Shown: positions 36,705-46,489 of the stretch, one piece after another | How positions within the stretch are numbered: position 1 is the first letter of the stretch | Layout: every line of letters starts with the position of its first letter | Origin: Gaiellales bacterium | GTDB taxonomy: Bacteria; Actinomycetota; Thermoleophilia; Gaiellales; JAICJC01 | Reading direction: 5' to 3' | Length of the DNA: 47,439 bases | NCBI GenBank assembly: GCA_036273515.1 | Contig: DASUHM010000028.1 | Coordinates: 1 to 47,439 of the forward strand | Notes under the pieces: generated by a model | Databases searched by the model: none | Seen by the model: only the letters and a program-made list of their open reading frames with translations | Told to the model about the DNA's origin: nothing | Translations under genes and position numbers: made by a program

Positions 36705-37232
36705 TCAGGGTCTTCGGCCGACGCGAGCGACGTCGAACGAGCGCGCAACCGCAAGCGCCTCGGCTATCCGGCGCTTGGAGGCCCTGTCGCCCACCATCAC
36801 GTTTACCTGGTACGCCGTCCGGCGGAGCCGCACCTGAGCGACGGCCCCGCGGCCTGAGAAGCACTCGAACGATGGCGTTTTCACGCTCGTGAGATGTGCC
36901 AATGGCCCACGCCCCCGTGTCCCCGGCCATTCGCTACGCGCCCAGCCCACAACGACGACGACCGCCCCGTGGGAAGGGACACGATAGGACGCGATCTGGC
37001 ACTGCGAAGGCTCCGCGCGAACACCATCGGTGCCGACGACCAACAGCGTCGTCGGATCGGTCACCGGTTGGTCTCGGGCCGGTTCGACACTCCGCCACTC
37101 CGCGGGCACGACGACGCGAACGCCCGCCGACGAGACCGTTGTGCTCGTTGCAGGAGCCTTCGCGGGTGTGGCCGCGCCGCCGCAGCTACAACCGATCGGC
37201 GCGACCATCAGAAGCGCAGTCAGCGTGCGCAT
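36705..37232 (-). CDS. Predicted lipoprotein of unknown function
   Basis: 175 residues. Signal peptide MRTLTALLMVAPIGC ends in a lipobox-like APIGC, so the mature protein should be lipid-anchored at Cys15. Then a Thr/Ser/Ala-rich linker and one compact domain (VRVVVPAEWRSVEP ... SFECFSGRGAVAQVRLRRTAYQVNVMVG). Two cysteines after the linker could pair. Convergent with the tRNA gene, whose end is 15 nt from this stop. No family recognised. Confidence 0.7.
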   Translation of the reverse strand: MRTLTALLMVAPIGCSCGGAATPAKAPATSTTVSSAGVRVVVPAEWRSVEPARDQPVTDPTTLLVVGTDGVRAEPSQCQIASYRVPSHGAVVVVVGWARSEWPGTRGRGPLAHLTSVKTPSFECFSGRGAVAQVRLRRTAYQVNVMVGDRASKRRIAEALAVARSFDVARVGRRP

Positions 37233-37424
37233 GACCCATATACGACACGCCGTTCCCGCCCCGTCCCCGATCCTTCTTGACGCGACACGCTCGGAAGGCG
37301 CGTTGCGGTTGAGCCCCAAGTGCCGAGAACGCCTACCGCGTGCCGACCACCACCGTCAGCCGAGGAGCGCGGCATGCTCCGCACACCCGTGACGGCGCGG
37401 TCGGCCCACACTCGCGTCAGACCA

Positions 37425-37458
37425 CCCGCCAAAAATGGGGTCTGACCCCTTTGGCGGG
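37425..37458. repeat. GGGGTCTGACCCC hairpin, copy 4 (between divergent genes)
   Basis: Arms CCCGCCAAA (37425-37433) and TTTGGCGGG (37450-37458), nine perfect pairs, around the core GGGGTCTGACCCC (37437-37449). Unlike copies 1-3, it is not at a gene end; it lies 22 nt upstream of a -10 box, so termination is not its obvious role. Confidence 0.85.
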
Positions 37459-37479
37459 GTCGGCATCGGCGGGGCGGTG

Positions 37480-37485
37480 TACGCT
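37480..37485 (+). promoter_or_regulatory. -10 box of the 37494 small gene
   Basis: TACGCT, 8 nt before the GTG at 37494. Confidence 0.45.
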
Positions 37486-37493
37486 CGCATGCC

Positions 37494-37646
37494 GTGGGAG
37501 ACACGATGCTGGTCAGGGTGGTTGTCACCGGCGCGGCGATCGTCGCCGTCGGGGTGCTGGTGGCCGTGCTTGCCGGCTCGCCGCTGGCCGGCGTCCTCGT
37601 CGCCGTCATCGGGCTCGTCGGCCTGGGACAGCGACTGCGGGCCTAG
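37494..37646 (+). CDS. Very small hydrophobic protein (50 residues)
   Basis: GTG 37494 to TAG 37646. MGDTMLVRVVVTGAAIVAVG leads into VLVAVLAGSPLAGVLVAVIG and LVGLGQRLRA: two hydrophobic stretches with a Gly-Ser-Pro turn, so a likely hairpin membrane protein. An inner ATG at 37506 with GGGAG upstream is an alternative start (46 residues). No homology recognised. Confidence 0.5.
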   Translation: MGDTMLVRVVVTGAAIVAVGVLVAVLAGSPLAGVLVAVIGLVGLGQRLRA

Positions 37647-37679
37647 CGCTCATCTCTCGCCAGGTCATCCGGGCGGCCT

Positions 37680-37685
37680 TACGAT
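37680..37685 (+). promoter_or_regulatory. -10 box of the 37692 small gene
   Basis: TACGAT, 6 nt before the ATG; TCGCCA 17 nt upstream may be the -35. Confidence 0.5.
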
Positions 37686-37691
37686 CGAGAC

Positions 37692-37835
37692 ATGCCGTTC
37701 CCGTGGGGCGCTCCCGACATCATCCTGCTGTTCTTCGTAGTCGCGATCCTGGCCACGATCGTCTGGGCGCTCTACCGGGTGGTTCGCAAAGCAGTGCGCG
37801 ACGCGATGCGTGAGCACGACCGCGACGTCCCGTAG
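37692..37835 (+). CDS. Very small single-pass membrane protein (47 residues)
   Basis: MPFPWGAPDIILLFFVVAIL starts the protein, ATIVWALYRVVRKAVRD follows, with a charged end REHDRDVP. One membrane helix, then a basic and amphipathic tail on the cytoplasmic side. Leaderless by its TACGAT box. Unknown function; second of three tiny membrane genes in a row. Confidence 0.6.
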   Translation: MPFPWGAPDIILLFFVVAILATIVWALYRVVRKAVRDAMREHDRDVP

Positions 37836-37838
37836 GCT
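37833..37838 (+). promoter_or_regulatory. -10 box of the 37846 gene
   Basis: TAGGCT, 7 nt before the GTG; its first three bases are the stop codon of the preceding small gene. Confidence 0.5.
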
Positions 37839-37845
37839 CGACACC

Positions 37846-38174
37846 GTGCGCGCCTTCGCCACGCCACCTCGGCGCATCGTCGCGGCAGCGGCTGCCGTCA
37901 TCGCCGTCGGCGTGCTCGCCGCAGTCTTGTACGAGTTCGAGCGTCCCCCCACGCTGAGCAACGTGAGCTGTCGGTGGCGCGCAGCTTCGCGATCGAGCCC
38001 AGGTACACATTCGCGGGGATGGGCGAGGGCGTGAACTCCATGCACGTCTACGTGTCAGTGCCACCGCACGAGAGGCGGCGCTGGGACGTGACGATCGACA
38101 TGCACCGCTACGAGGGCCATCGCATCACAAGCTGCACGCCCTATGCGTATGGGGCGGCCAAGCCGGAGGACTGA
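37846..38174 (+). pseudogene. Small membrane-anchored protein broken by a frameshift at a C6 run
   Basis: GTG 37846 opens VRAFATPPRRIVAAAAAVIA and VGVLAAVLYEFERPP, a membrane anchor. After the six-C run at 37945-37950 the frame turns unnatural and ends at 38034. The minus-one frame continues naturally to 38174: ELSVARSFAIEPRYTFAG, then MHVYVSVPPHERRRWDVTID and CTPYAYGAAKPED. Adding one C joins the two into about 110 residues. It is either a true mutation, a phase-variable run or a sequencing error. No domain recognised. Confidence 0.55.
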
Positions 38175-38203
38175 GCGTCCCACCGCGGGGTCCCCGGACA
38201 TGA

Positions 38204-38209
38204 TAGGTT
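38204..38209 (+). promoter_or_regulatory. -10 box of the M20/peptide-transport operon
   Basis: TAGGTT, 7 nt before the ATG at 38217. No clear -35. Predicted leaderless start. Confidence 0.55.
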
Positions 38210-38216
38210 CGGCGAA

Positions 38217-39464
38217 ATGGCCCATCCTATGCCCCATTTACGGGAGGAGCGCATCGACGCGGCGGTCGAGCGTCTCAGCGAGCGGGCCTTCGCGTTCCTG
38301 GAATCCCTCGTGCGCGAGCGCAGCCTGCCCGGAGACGAGACGGGCGCCGAGTGCGTGCTTGCGGCCGAGCTCGAGCGGATCGGGCTCGCGGTCGAGCGGG
38401 TGCCGTACCCGGACGGGATCGAGCGCGATCCCGCCGCCGGGACGGGGCCATCGGTGTACACGGATCGCAGCATCGTCGCCGGCCGGCTCGGCCCCGGTGG
38501 CCCGGGCACCCTCCTCCTGAACGGCCACCTGGACGTCGTCCCGGCCGGCGACGAGCGGCTGTGGTCGTCCCCGCCGTTCGTCCCCCATGTGCGCGACGGC
38601 TGGATGACGGGGCGCGGTGCGGGCGACATGAAGGCCGGCCTGGCGATGGCCACGCTGGCCCTCGAGGCGCTCCTGTCGGTCGATCCCGACGCCGGGTCGA
38701 CGTCGATCGCGCTCGTCGGCGCGATCGAGGAGGAGCGCAGCGGCAACGGCACCCTGGCGTCGATCCGCGCCGGCATCGTGGGAGATGCGGCCGTCATCGT
38801 CGAGCCCACCGACCTGTGCATCCTGACGAGCGGGATCGGCGTGCTCTGGTGCGAGGTCGAGGTGTTCGCGGCGGCCGGCCACGCGCTCGCGGCCGGGCCG
38901 TCGATGGGAGCGCTGTCCTCCGCGTTCGCCGTCATCGAGGAGCTGCGCGCCCTCGAGGACGAGCTGAACGACCCGCCCGGCCCGGTGCACCACAGCCTGA
39001 ACATCGGCACGCTCGCGGCCGGGCACTGGCAGTCGACCATCCCGGACACGGCCCGCGTCGGCTGCCGCATCGGATTCCCGCCCTCGATGCCGATCGCCGA
39101 TGCCATGGCGCGCGTCGAGACCGCCGTCGGGCGCGCCGGCGCGCGCGCATCGGCGCCGCGGCCTCCGGCGGTACGGTGGAACGGCTTCCGCGCCGAGGGC
39201 TACGACCTCGATGCCGCCGATCCACTCGTGGTCGCGCTGGCCGCCGCGCACCGGTCGGTGCACGGAGAAGCACCGACCGTGACCGGGACGGCCGGCACGA
39301 CCGACGCGCGCTTCTACCGCAACCAGCTCGGCATCCCGGCGGTCTGCTACGGGCCGCGGGTGGAGAACATGCACGCGGCCGACGAGCGGGTCGAGCTTGC
39401 GAGCATCGTGGCCGGCGCCCGCGTCCTGGCGCGCTTCCTCGACTCGTGGGGAGCGCGGACATGA
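38217..39464 (+). CDS. M20 family metallopeptidase/deacylase (ArgE/DapE type)
   Basis: 415 residues. Two-metal hydrolase: NGHLDVVPAG (His, Asp), GRGAGDMKAG (bridging Asp), IEEERSGNG (catalytic Glu and ligand Glu), and the final His in ENMHAADERV. A dimerisation domain lies between (AGPSMGALSS ... GCRIGF). The family removes acyl groups from amino acids or cleaves dipeptides; the substrate is probably what the linked transporter imports. First gene of an eight-gene operon; its stop overlaps the regulator start (ATGA). Confidence 0.9.
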   Translation: MAHPMPHLREERIDAAVERLSERAFAFLESLVRERSLPGDETGAECVLAAELERIGLAVERVPYPDGIERDPAAGTGPSVYTDRSIVAGRLGPGGPGTLLLNGHLDVVPAGDERLWSSPPFVPHVRDGWMTGRGAGDMKAGLAMATLALEALLSVDPDAGSTSIALVGAIEEERSGNGTLASIRAGIVGDAAVIVEPTDLCILTSGIGVLWCEVEVFAAAGHALAAGPSMGALSSAFAVIEELRALEDELNDPPGPVHHSLNIGTLAAGHWQSTIPDTARVGCRIGFPPSMPIADAMARVETAVGRAGARASAPRPPAVRWNGFRAEGYDLDAADPLVVALAAAHRSVHGEAPTVTGTAGTTDARFYRNQLGIPAVCYGPRVENMHAADERVELASIVAGARVLARFLDSWGART

Positions 39465-40207
39465 TCGGGGGGATCGGCAGCGACGGCGACGGCCTCCCCT
39501 TCAGCCCGCTGCGGCTGCAGAACGCGGCCGAGCAGATCGCCGAGCGGCTCGTGACCGCGATCGCGCTCGGCGAGTTCGTGCCCGGCCAGCGCCTGCCCGC
39601 CGAGCGCGAGCTCGCGGCGATGCTGGGCGTCAGCCGAAGCACGGTGCGGGAGGCGCTGCACCGGCTCGCGGCGACGGGCTACGTGAAGATCCACCGCGGC
39701 CGCAACGGCGGCGCGGTCGTGCAGGCGGACTGGGGTCCCGGCACGGCCGAGATGGTCGAGCGGACGCTCGCGCCCAACTGGGAGCACTTCGAGCTCCTGT
39801 TCGACCTGCGCCGGCTGGTCGAGCAGCAGATCGCCCGCACGGCGGCCGAACGGCTGGACGAGGATCATGCGGCCGAGATCGAGGCCGCCCGCGACCGCTA
39901 CCGCGATGCCGGCTCCGACCGCGAGAAGTCGCGGGTGGCCGACAGCGAGCTGCACGCGGCGATCGCGCGGGCGACGCGCAACGCGCTGCTGGCGAACCTC
40001 AGCCGCCACCTGCGCGCGCAGGTCAGCCTCGGCTTCGAGGCGGAGCCGTATTCGACCAGCATCCGCGAGCGTGCGATCGGACAGCACGACGAGCTCGTCC
40101 GCGCGATCGTCGAGCGACGGCCGCAGAATGCCGCCGACCTCGCGGGCGAGCACTTCTCGCTCACCGAGGATGCGATTCGCAAGCTGCTCGGGCGGGTGCG
40201 CACATGA
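39461..40207 (+). CDS. GntR family regulator, FadR/FCD subgroup
   Basis: 248 residues. Winged helix-turn-helix (about 20-85: IAERLVTAIALGEFVPGQRL, AERELAAMLGVSRSTVREAL, YVKIHRGRNGGA), then an all-helical FCD ligand domain (DLRRLVEQQIARTAAERLDE ... DSELHAAIARATRNALLANL ... GQHDELVRAIVERR), whose metal-binding Asp/His residues are at the usual places. Overlaps both neighbours by ATGA. Placed inside the operon it probably controls, so autoregulation by an operon substrate is expected. Confidence 0.93.
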   Translation: MIGGIGSDGDGLPFSPLRLQNAAEQIAERLVTAIALGEFVPGQRLPAERELAAMLGVSRSTVREALHRLAATGYVKIHRGRNGGAVVQADWGPGTAEMVERTLAPNWEHFELLFDLRRLVEQQIARTAAERLDEDHAAEIEAARDRYRDAGSDREKSRVADSELHAAIARATRNALLANLSRHLRAQVSLGFEAEPYSTSIRERAIGQHDELVRAIVERRPQNAADLAGEHFSLTEDAIRKLLGRVRT

Positions 40208-41163
40208 GCGCGCGCACCCGCTACGCCCTGGAACGGCTGCTGCTGACCATCCCGACGCTGCTCGCGATGAGCCTGTTCGTGTTCCTGCTGATCAGGCTCG
40301 TCCCCGGCGACCCGGTGCGCACGATGCTCGGCTTCCGGGCGACTCCGGCGAACGTGGCCACGATCCGCCATCAGCTGCATCTCGACGAGCCGCTGCCGAC
40401 GCAGTACATCGCCTGGATGGGCGCCCTGCTGCACGGCGACCTGGGCCGGGACTACATCAGCCACGCCCCGCTCTCGCAGCTGCTCGGCGAGGCGCTGCCG
40501 GTCACGCTCGAGCTGACGCTGCTCGCGATGGCGCTCGCCCTGGCGGTCGGCCTGCCGCTCGGCGTGCTGGCGGCGACCGGCCGCGGCCCGGTGCGACGGC
40601 TGACCGACGGCTTCGTCATCGCGGGCGTCAGCATCCCCGATTTCTGGCTCGGCACGCTGCTCGTGCTCCTGTTCGCGGCGACCCTCGAGTGGCTGCCCCC
40701 GTCCGGGTACGTCCCGTTCACATCGGATCCGGTCGCGAACCTGCGCTACATGGCGCTGCCCGTGCTGACGCTGGCCGTCGGCGAGGCCGCCTACATCCTC
40801 CGCACAACGCGCGGGACGATGGAGGAGACCCTCGGCGCCCCGTTCGTGACCTTCCTGCGGGCGAAGGGGCTGCCGGAACGGGCGATCGTGTTCCGCCACG
40901 CCCTGCGAAACGCCTCGGTGCCGATCGTCACGGTCGTCGGCATCCAGTTCGGCGTCCTGCTCGGCGGCGCGATCGTGATCGAGACGCTCTTCGGCCTGCC
41001 CGGCGTCGGCCGGCTCACGGTCACGGCGATCAACCAGCGCAACTACACCGTCGTGCAGGGCTCGGTGCTCGTGATCGCGACGATGTTCATCCTCGTCAAC
41101 CTGGCCACCGACCTGCTCTACGGCTGGCTCGACCCGCGCATCGACGAGGTCGTGGAGCGATGA
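40204..41163 (+). CDS. Peptide-type ABC transporter permease (DppB/OppB)
   Basis: 319 residues, six membrane segments. Family N-terminus LERLLLTIPTLLAMSLFVFL and LVPGDPVRTMLG, and the EAA loop LRAKGLPERAIVFRHALRNA, which docks the ATPases. Inner-membrane pore half of a peptide, oligopeptide or similar importer. ATGA overlaps both neighbours. Confidence 0.95.
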   Translation: MSARTRYALERLLLTIPTLLAMSLFVFLLIRLVPGDPVRTMLGFRATPANVATIRHQLHLDEPLPTQYIAWMGALLHGDLGRDYISHAPLSQLLGEALPVTLELTLLAMALALAVGLPLGVLAATGRGPVRRLTDGFVIAGVSIPDFWLGTLLVLLFAATLEWLPPSGYVPFTSDPVANLRYMALPVLTLAVGEAAYILRTTRGTMEETLGAPFVTFLRAKGLPERAIVFRHALRNASVPIVTVVGIQFGVLLGGAIVIETLFGLPGVGRLTVTAINQRNYTVVQGSVLVIATMFILVNLATDLLYGWLDPRIDEVVER

Positions 41164-42008
41164 GCGCCGTCGCGACCGCGGTGCGCTCGGTGACGGTCCG
41201 CGGCAATCGCCGCACACGGGCCGGGGCGGCGATCCTCGTCACGCTCATCCTGATCGCGCTCCTCGCGCCCGTGCTCGCGCCGCACGATCCGAACGCGATC
41301 GATCCCAGCCGGATCCTGGCCGGCCCCGACCTCTCGCACCCCTTCGGGTCGGATGCGCTCGGCCGCGACGTGTTCTCGCGCGTGCTGTTCGCCTACCGGG
41401 TGTCGCTCGCGGTCGCCATCGGCTCGGTGCTCCTGGCGCTGGCCGTCGGCATCCCGCTGGGGCTCATCGCGGGCTACTTCGGCGGCCCCCTCGACTCGCT
41501 GCTGATGCGCCCCGTCGACCTCCTGCTCGCGCTGCCCGCGCTGCTGCTGGCGCTCTCGCTCATCTCGGTCATCGGCCCCGGCACCTGGGTCGCGCTGTTC
41601 GCGATCGCCGTGATCTACCTGCCGATCATGGCCCGGGTGGTGCGCAGCTCGGTGCTGCGGGTCGTGAACGAGGAGTACGTCGCCGGCGCCGGCGCCCGGG
41701 GCGTCTCGCGCATGGGCGTCATGGTGCGCCACGTCCTGCCCAACTCGCTGGGCCCGTCGCTCGTCCAGGCGAGCGTGCTCATGGGCTTTGCGATCCAAAT
41801 CGAGGCGGCGCTCTCGTTCCTCGGCCTCGGGGCGCAGCCGCCGACGCCGTCGCTCGGGCTCATGCTGGCCGACGGCTACCAGGTGCTGCAGCAGGCGCCG
41901 TGGGCGGACATCTTCCCCGGCCTCGCGATCGCGATCGCGGTGCTCGGCTTCATCCTGATCGGCGACGGGATGCGGGCGCACTTCGACCCGCACGGGGTGA
42001 GCCGGTGA
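41160..42008 (+). CDS. Peptide-type ABC transporter permease (DppC/OppC)
   Basis: 282 residues, six segments. Landmarks: HPFGSDALGRDVFSRVLF near the N-terminus (OppC_N), EAA loop AGARGVSRMGVMVRHVLPNS, and the end FILIGDGMRAHFDP. Partners DppB. Confidence 0.95.
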   Translation: MSAVATAVRSVTVRGNRRTRAGAAILVTLILIALLAPVLAPHDPNAIDPSRILAGPDLSHPFGSDALGRDVFSRVLFAYRVSLAVAIGSVLLALAVGIPLGLIAGYFGGPLDSLLMRPVDLLLALPALLLALSLISVIGPGTWVALFAIAVIYLPIMARVVRSSVLRVVNEEYVAGAGARGVSRMGVMVRHVLPNSLGPSLVQASVLMGFAIQIEAALSFLGLGAQPPTPSLGLMLADGYQVLQQAPWADIFPGLAIAIAVLGFILIGDGMRAHFDPHGVSR

Positions 42009-42963
42009 GCAGCCCGCTGCTCGCGCTCGACGGCGTCTCGGTCGACTTCGGGCCGGTGTCGGCCGTGAAGGACGTGTCGCTCGAGGTGAGCGAGGGCGAG
42101 ATCTTCGGTCTCGTGGGCGAATCCGGCTGCGGCAAGACGACGCTCGCGATGGCCGTCATGGGGCTCTTGCCGGCGGCGGCATCCGTGCACGGCGCCATCC
42201 GCTTCGAGGGCGAGGACGTGCTCACGCGCACCGAGGCCGACCGCCGCAAGCTGCGTGGCGACCGCATCAGCATGGTGTTCCAGGACCCGCGGGCGGCGCT
42301 CGATCCGGCATACCCGGTCGGCGAGCAAGTGGCCGAGACGATCAGGGCCCACCGGCCCGTCACCCGGCGCGCGGCCCGCGACCAGGCCGTCCGGCTGCTC
42401 GGCGAGGTCGGCATTCCGGCGGCCGCACAGCGGTACCGCGACCCGCCCCACCGCCTGAGCGGCGGCATGCAGCAGCGGGTCGTGATCGCGACGGCGCTCG
42501 CCAACGAGCCGGCGCTCCTGATCGCCGACGAGCCCACGACCGCCCTCGACGTGACCATCCAGGCCCAGATCCTCGGCCTCATCCGCGAGCTGCGCGACCG
42601 CCACCGCACCACCGTGGTGCTGATCGCGCACGACCTCGGCGTCGTGGCCGAGCTGTGCGACCGGGCCGGCGTCCTCTACGCCGGGCAGCTGATGGAGGTG
42701 GCGCCGGTCGAGCGCATCTTCGCCGCCCCGCAGCACCCGTACACGAAGGCGCTCCTGGCCGCCCTGCCCACCCGGGCCGCCGCCCGCGGCGCGCTGCCGG
42801 TGGCCGCGGGCGGCGTCCCCGACCTGGCCGATCCACCGCCCGGTTGCCGCTTCGCGCCGCGTTGCCCGGTGCGGATGGAGGTCTGCGAGGCCGTTCCTCC
42901 GCCGGTGCTGAGCGAGCCGGGCCATGCCACGGCGTGCTGGTACGCCGCCCAGCGGGAGCCCGC

Positions 42964-42967
<4 letters not shown>
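42005..42967 (+). CDS. Peptide-type ABC transporter ATPase (DppD/OppD)
   Basis: 320 residues. Walker A GESGCGKTT (38-46), Q-loop MVFQDPRAALDPAY, signature RLSGGMQQR, Walker B LLIADEPTTALD, and the oligopeptide C-terminal extension with three cysteines (PPGCRFAPRCPVRMEVCEA) expected to bind a [4Fe-4S] cluster in this family. GTG start overlaps dppC by GTGA. Confidence 0.95.
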
Positions 42968-43962
<995 letters not shown>

Positions 43963-44757
43963 ATGCCGACCGCATCCGTCAACGGCATCGACATCAACTA
44001 CCGGCTGGAAGGCGACGGCGAGCGCACCGTCGTCCTGGTCAACGGCCTCGCCGACGACCTCGAGACCTGGGTGCTGCAGATGGACGACCTGCTCGGTGCC
44101 GGCTACCGGGTGCTGCGGTTCGACAACCGCGGTGTCGGCTCGAGCTCGGCGCCCGCCGGCCCGTACACGACCCGCCAGTTCGCGGAAGACACGAAGGCGC
44201 TCATGGCCGGCCTCGACATCACGAACGTCGACATGGTCGGCGTCTCGATGGGCGGCATGATCGCCCAGGAGTTCGCGCTCGCCTACCCCGACGACCTGCG
44301 CTCGGTCACGTTCGCCTGCACGTATGCGGCGCCGGGGCCGTTCTGCGGGCGGATGTTCTCGATGTGGGCGGACATGGCCCCGGTGAACGGCGTGCCGTTC
44401 ATCATGCGCGACGTCACGCTGTGGGCGTTCACGGTGCCGTTCTTCGAGGAGCGTGAGGAAGAGCTTCGGGAGTTCGAGGGCGAGATGGCCACGATGGCGA
44501 TGCCGGTCGAGGCCTACCTGGCGCAGCTCGACTCGATCCGCACCCACGACACGCGCGACCGGATCGGCTCCCTGCGTACCCCCGCGCTCGTGCTCGCGGG
44601 CGAGGAGGACATCCTCATCCCGGTGAGCCTGTCGAAGCAGCTGCACGAGCTGGTGCCCGGGGCCGCGTGGGGAACCACGCGCGGCGGCCACGCGTGCTGC
44701 TGGGAGCACCCGCAGGAGTTCAACCAGGCGCTGCTCGAGTTCTTGGGCCAGCACTGA
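43963..44757 (+). CDS. Alpha/beta hydrolase
   Basis: 264 residues. Catalytic triad visible: Ser95 in GVSMGGM, Asp in AGEEDILIPVSL, His in RGGHACCWEHP; oxyanion region LVNGLADDLETW. Resembles 3-oxoadipate enol-lactonase-like esterases; substrate unknown. Starts directly after the dppF stop with AAAGGAG upstream, so it belongs to the transport operon and may open an ester or lactone of the imported compound. Confidence 0.88.
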   Translation: MPTASVNGIDINYRLEGDGERTVVLVNGLADDLETWVLQMDDLLGAGYRVLRFDNRGVGSSSAPAGPYTTRQFAEDTKALMAGLDITNVDMVGVSMGGMIAQEFALAYPDDLRSVTFACTYAAPGPFCGRMFSMWADMAPVNGVPFIMRDVTLWAFTVPFFEEREEELREFEGEMATMAMPVEAYLAQLDSIRTHDTRDRIGSLRTPALVLAGEEDILIPVSLSKQLHELVPGAAWGTTRGGHACCWEHPQEFNQALLEFLGQH

Positions 44758-44797
44758 ATGGCGCCCGCAGTCACCCCAAACCAGAAGGGACCGTGAC

Positions 44798-46432
44798 ATG
44801 ACATCCGATTCCGAGCGGAGGGAAGCGGACGCGCTTGCGCGCAGATTCCTCTCCGGCGAGATCACGCGCCGGCAGCTGCTCTCCAGAGGCGGGCGGCTGA
44901 GCGCAGCGGCGGTCGGGGCATCGGCGCTCGGCGGCATCCTGGCCGCATGCGGCGGCGGTGCGGCCGGCACGACGACGACATCCGCGTCGGTGGCGCAGAA
45001 GCGCGGCGGCACGCTCCAGGCCGCGCTCACCGGCGAGCCCGACAGCCTCGACCCGGCGGTGTCGCAGATCTACACCGGCGCGCAGGTGTACGACAACATC
45101 TTCAACAAGCTGATCGACATCGGGCCCGACCAGAAGTTCTACGGCGAGCTCGCGACGAAGTGGACGCAGCAGGACGCGAAGACCTGGGTGTTCGACCTCG
45201 TGCCGAACGCGACCTTCCACAACGGCGAGAAGTTCACCGCCGCGGACGTGAAGTACACGTTCGAGCGCATCCTGAACCCGAAGACGGCGAGCGGCTATGC
45301 GCCGCTCTACACGCCGATCGCGGCGGTCGAGGTGGCAAGCCCGACCCAGGTCGTGTTCCACCTCAAGACCCCGTTCGGCCCGTTCCTGACCAACCTCTCC
45401 AACAACGGCGAGATCGTGAACCAGAAGGCGATCGAGGGCGGCAAGGACCCGGCCCGGAATCCGGTCGGGACGGGCGCGTTCCAGTTCGTCGAATGGGTGC
45501 AGGGCGACCATGTCACCCTGAAGCGCTTCCCCGGCTACTTCCGCAAGGGGCATCCGTTCCTGGACGGGGTCCAGTTCCACTTCCTGCCGGTCGACCAGAG
45601 CCGCATCGACTCGCTCGCATCCGGCCAGCTCGACTGGGTGGATGCGATCCCGCTCCAGCAGCTGACGACCCTGCGCACCGACCCGCGCTTCCACTACGTC
45701 ACCTCGGCGCTGGCGGGGATCCCCGACTACCTCGCGATGAACGTGAAGGCGCCGCCCTTCAACAACAAGGCGCTGCGCCAGGCGGTGGCCTGGGCGCTCG
45801 ACCGCAACGAGATCCGCACCGTCGCCTACTTCGGCGCCGGCCAGACGGGCTCCGAGGAGGTTCCGACCGGGTCGATCTGGTACGACAACCAGGATCCGTA
45901 CAAGTCGGGGCCCGACCTCGACAAGGCCAAGGCGAAGATGAAGGAGGCCGGCCTCGAGAACGGGGTCTCGGTCACCTACCTGGGGCTGCCGCAGTACCCC
46001 GAGCTCCTGAAGACCGGCGAGGTCGTCCAGCAGCAGCTGAAGAAGATCGGGATCAACATGCAGATCCAGCAGGTCGACGTCTCGGTCTGGTTCGACCACT
46101 TCAGCAAGGGCACCTACCAGATCACGTCGGCCTACCAGGAGCGGACGATCGACCCGGACAACTTCTACTCCCTGGTGCTGAAGACCGGCGCGCCGATCAA
46201 CGCGTGCCAGTACTCCAACCCCGCCGTGGACAAGCTGATCGACCAGGCGGCGCGGGAGACCGACCAGGCGAAGCGCCAGCAGCTCTACACGCAGCTGCGG
46301 CAGATCGTCTTCGACGACGTGCCGCTGATCTTCGCCCACTACGAGACGCTCAACTACCTGTCGACGAAGAACGTCGTCGGCTCGACGATCAACCCGACGC
46401 TCGAGCTGAACCTCGAGAACGTCTCGATGTGA
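44798..46432 (+). CDS. Family 5 extracellular solute-binding lipoprotein
   Basis: 544 residues. An N-terminal RRQLLSRGG precedes the hydrophobic stretch LSAAAVGASALGGILAAC, with the lipobox cysteine at 51; the paired arginines may allow Tat export. The SBP_bac_5 signature follows: GGTLQAALTGEPDSLDPAVS, WVFDLVPNATFHNGEKFTAA, GTGAFQFVEW and AVAWALDRNEI. It delivers peptides or similar solutes to the DppBCDF pore. Unusually it is the last gene of the operon. GAAGGGA precedes the ATG. Confidence 0.93.
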   Translation: MTSDSERREADALARRFLSGEITRRQLLSRGGRLSAAAVGASALGGILAACGGGAAGTTTTSASVAQKRGGTLQAALTGEPDSLDPAVSQIYTGAQVYDNIFNKLIDIGPDQKFYGELATKWTQQDAKTWVFDLVPNATFHNGEKFTAADVKYTFERILNPKTASGYAPLYTPIAAVEVASPTQVVFHLKTPFGPFLTNLSNNGEIVNQKAIEGGKDPARNPVGTGAFQFVEWVQGDHVTLKRFPGYFRKGHPFLDGVQFHFLPVDQSRIDSLASGQLDWVDAIPLQQLTTLRTDPRFHYVTSALAGIPDYLAMNVKAPPFNNKALRQAVAWALDRNEIRTVAYFGAGQTGSEEVPTGSIWYDNQDPYKSGPDLDKAKAKMKEAGLENGVSVTYLGLPQYPELLKTGEVVQQQLKKIGINMQIQQVDVSVWFDHFSKGTYQITSAYQERTIDPDNFYSLVLKTGAPINACQYSNPAVDKLIDQAARETDQAKRQQLYTQLRQIVFDDVPLIFAHYETLNYLSTKNVVGSTINPTLELNLENVSM

Positions 46433-46438
46433 CCCCGC

Positions 46439-46471
46439 GGGGACGCGGGCGCGCGCTGCGCCCGCGTCCCC
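46439..46471 (+). terminator. Strong hairpin after the transport operon
   Basis: GGGGACGCGGGCGC and GCGCCCGCGTCCCC, 14 perfect pairs around a 5-nt loop, 6 nt after the stop of the binding-protein gene. No T-run; likely a transcript end or RNA 3' protection. Confidence 0.7.
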
Positions 46472-46477
46472 ATGGAC

Positions 46478-46483
46478 TAACGT
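46478..46483 (+). promoter_or_regulatory. -10 box of the GNAT-like gene
   Basis: TAACGT, 6 nt before the GTG at 46490. Predicted leaderless start. Confidence 0.55.
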
Positions 46484-46489
46484 GGCGCC

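Larger units (their letters stand above)
37233..37493. other. Divergent intergenic region
   Basis: About 260 bases between the lipoprotein start and the 37494 start. It holds hairpin copy 4 (37425-37458) and a TACGCT -10 (37480-37485). The remainder shows no coding frame with natural composition and no other repeat that I can see. Confidence 0.6.
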
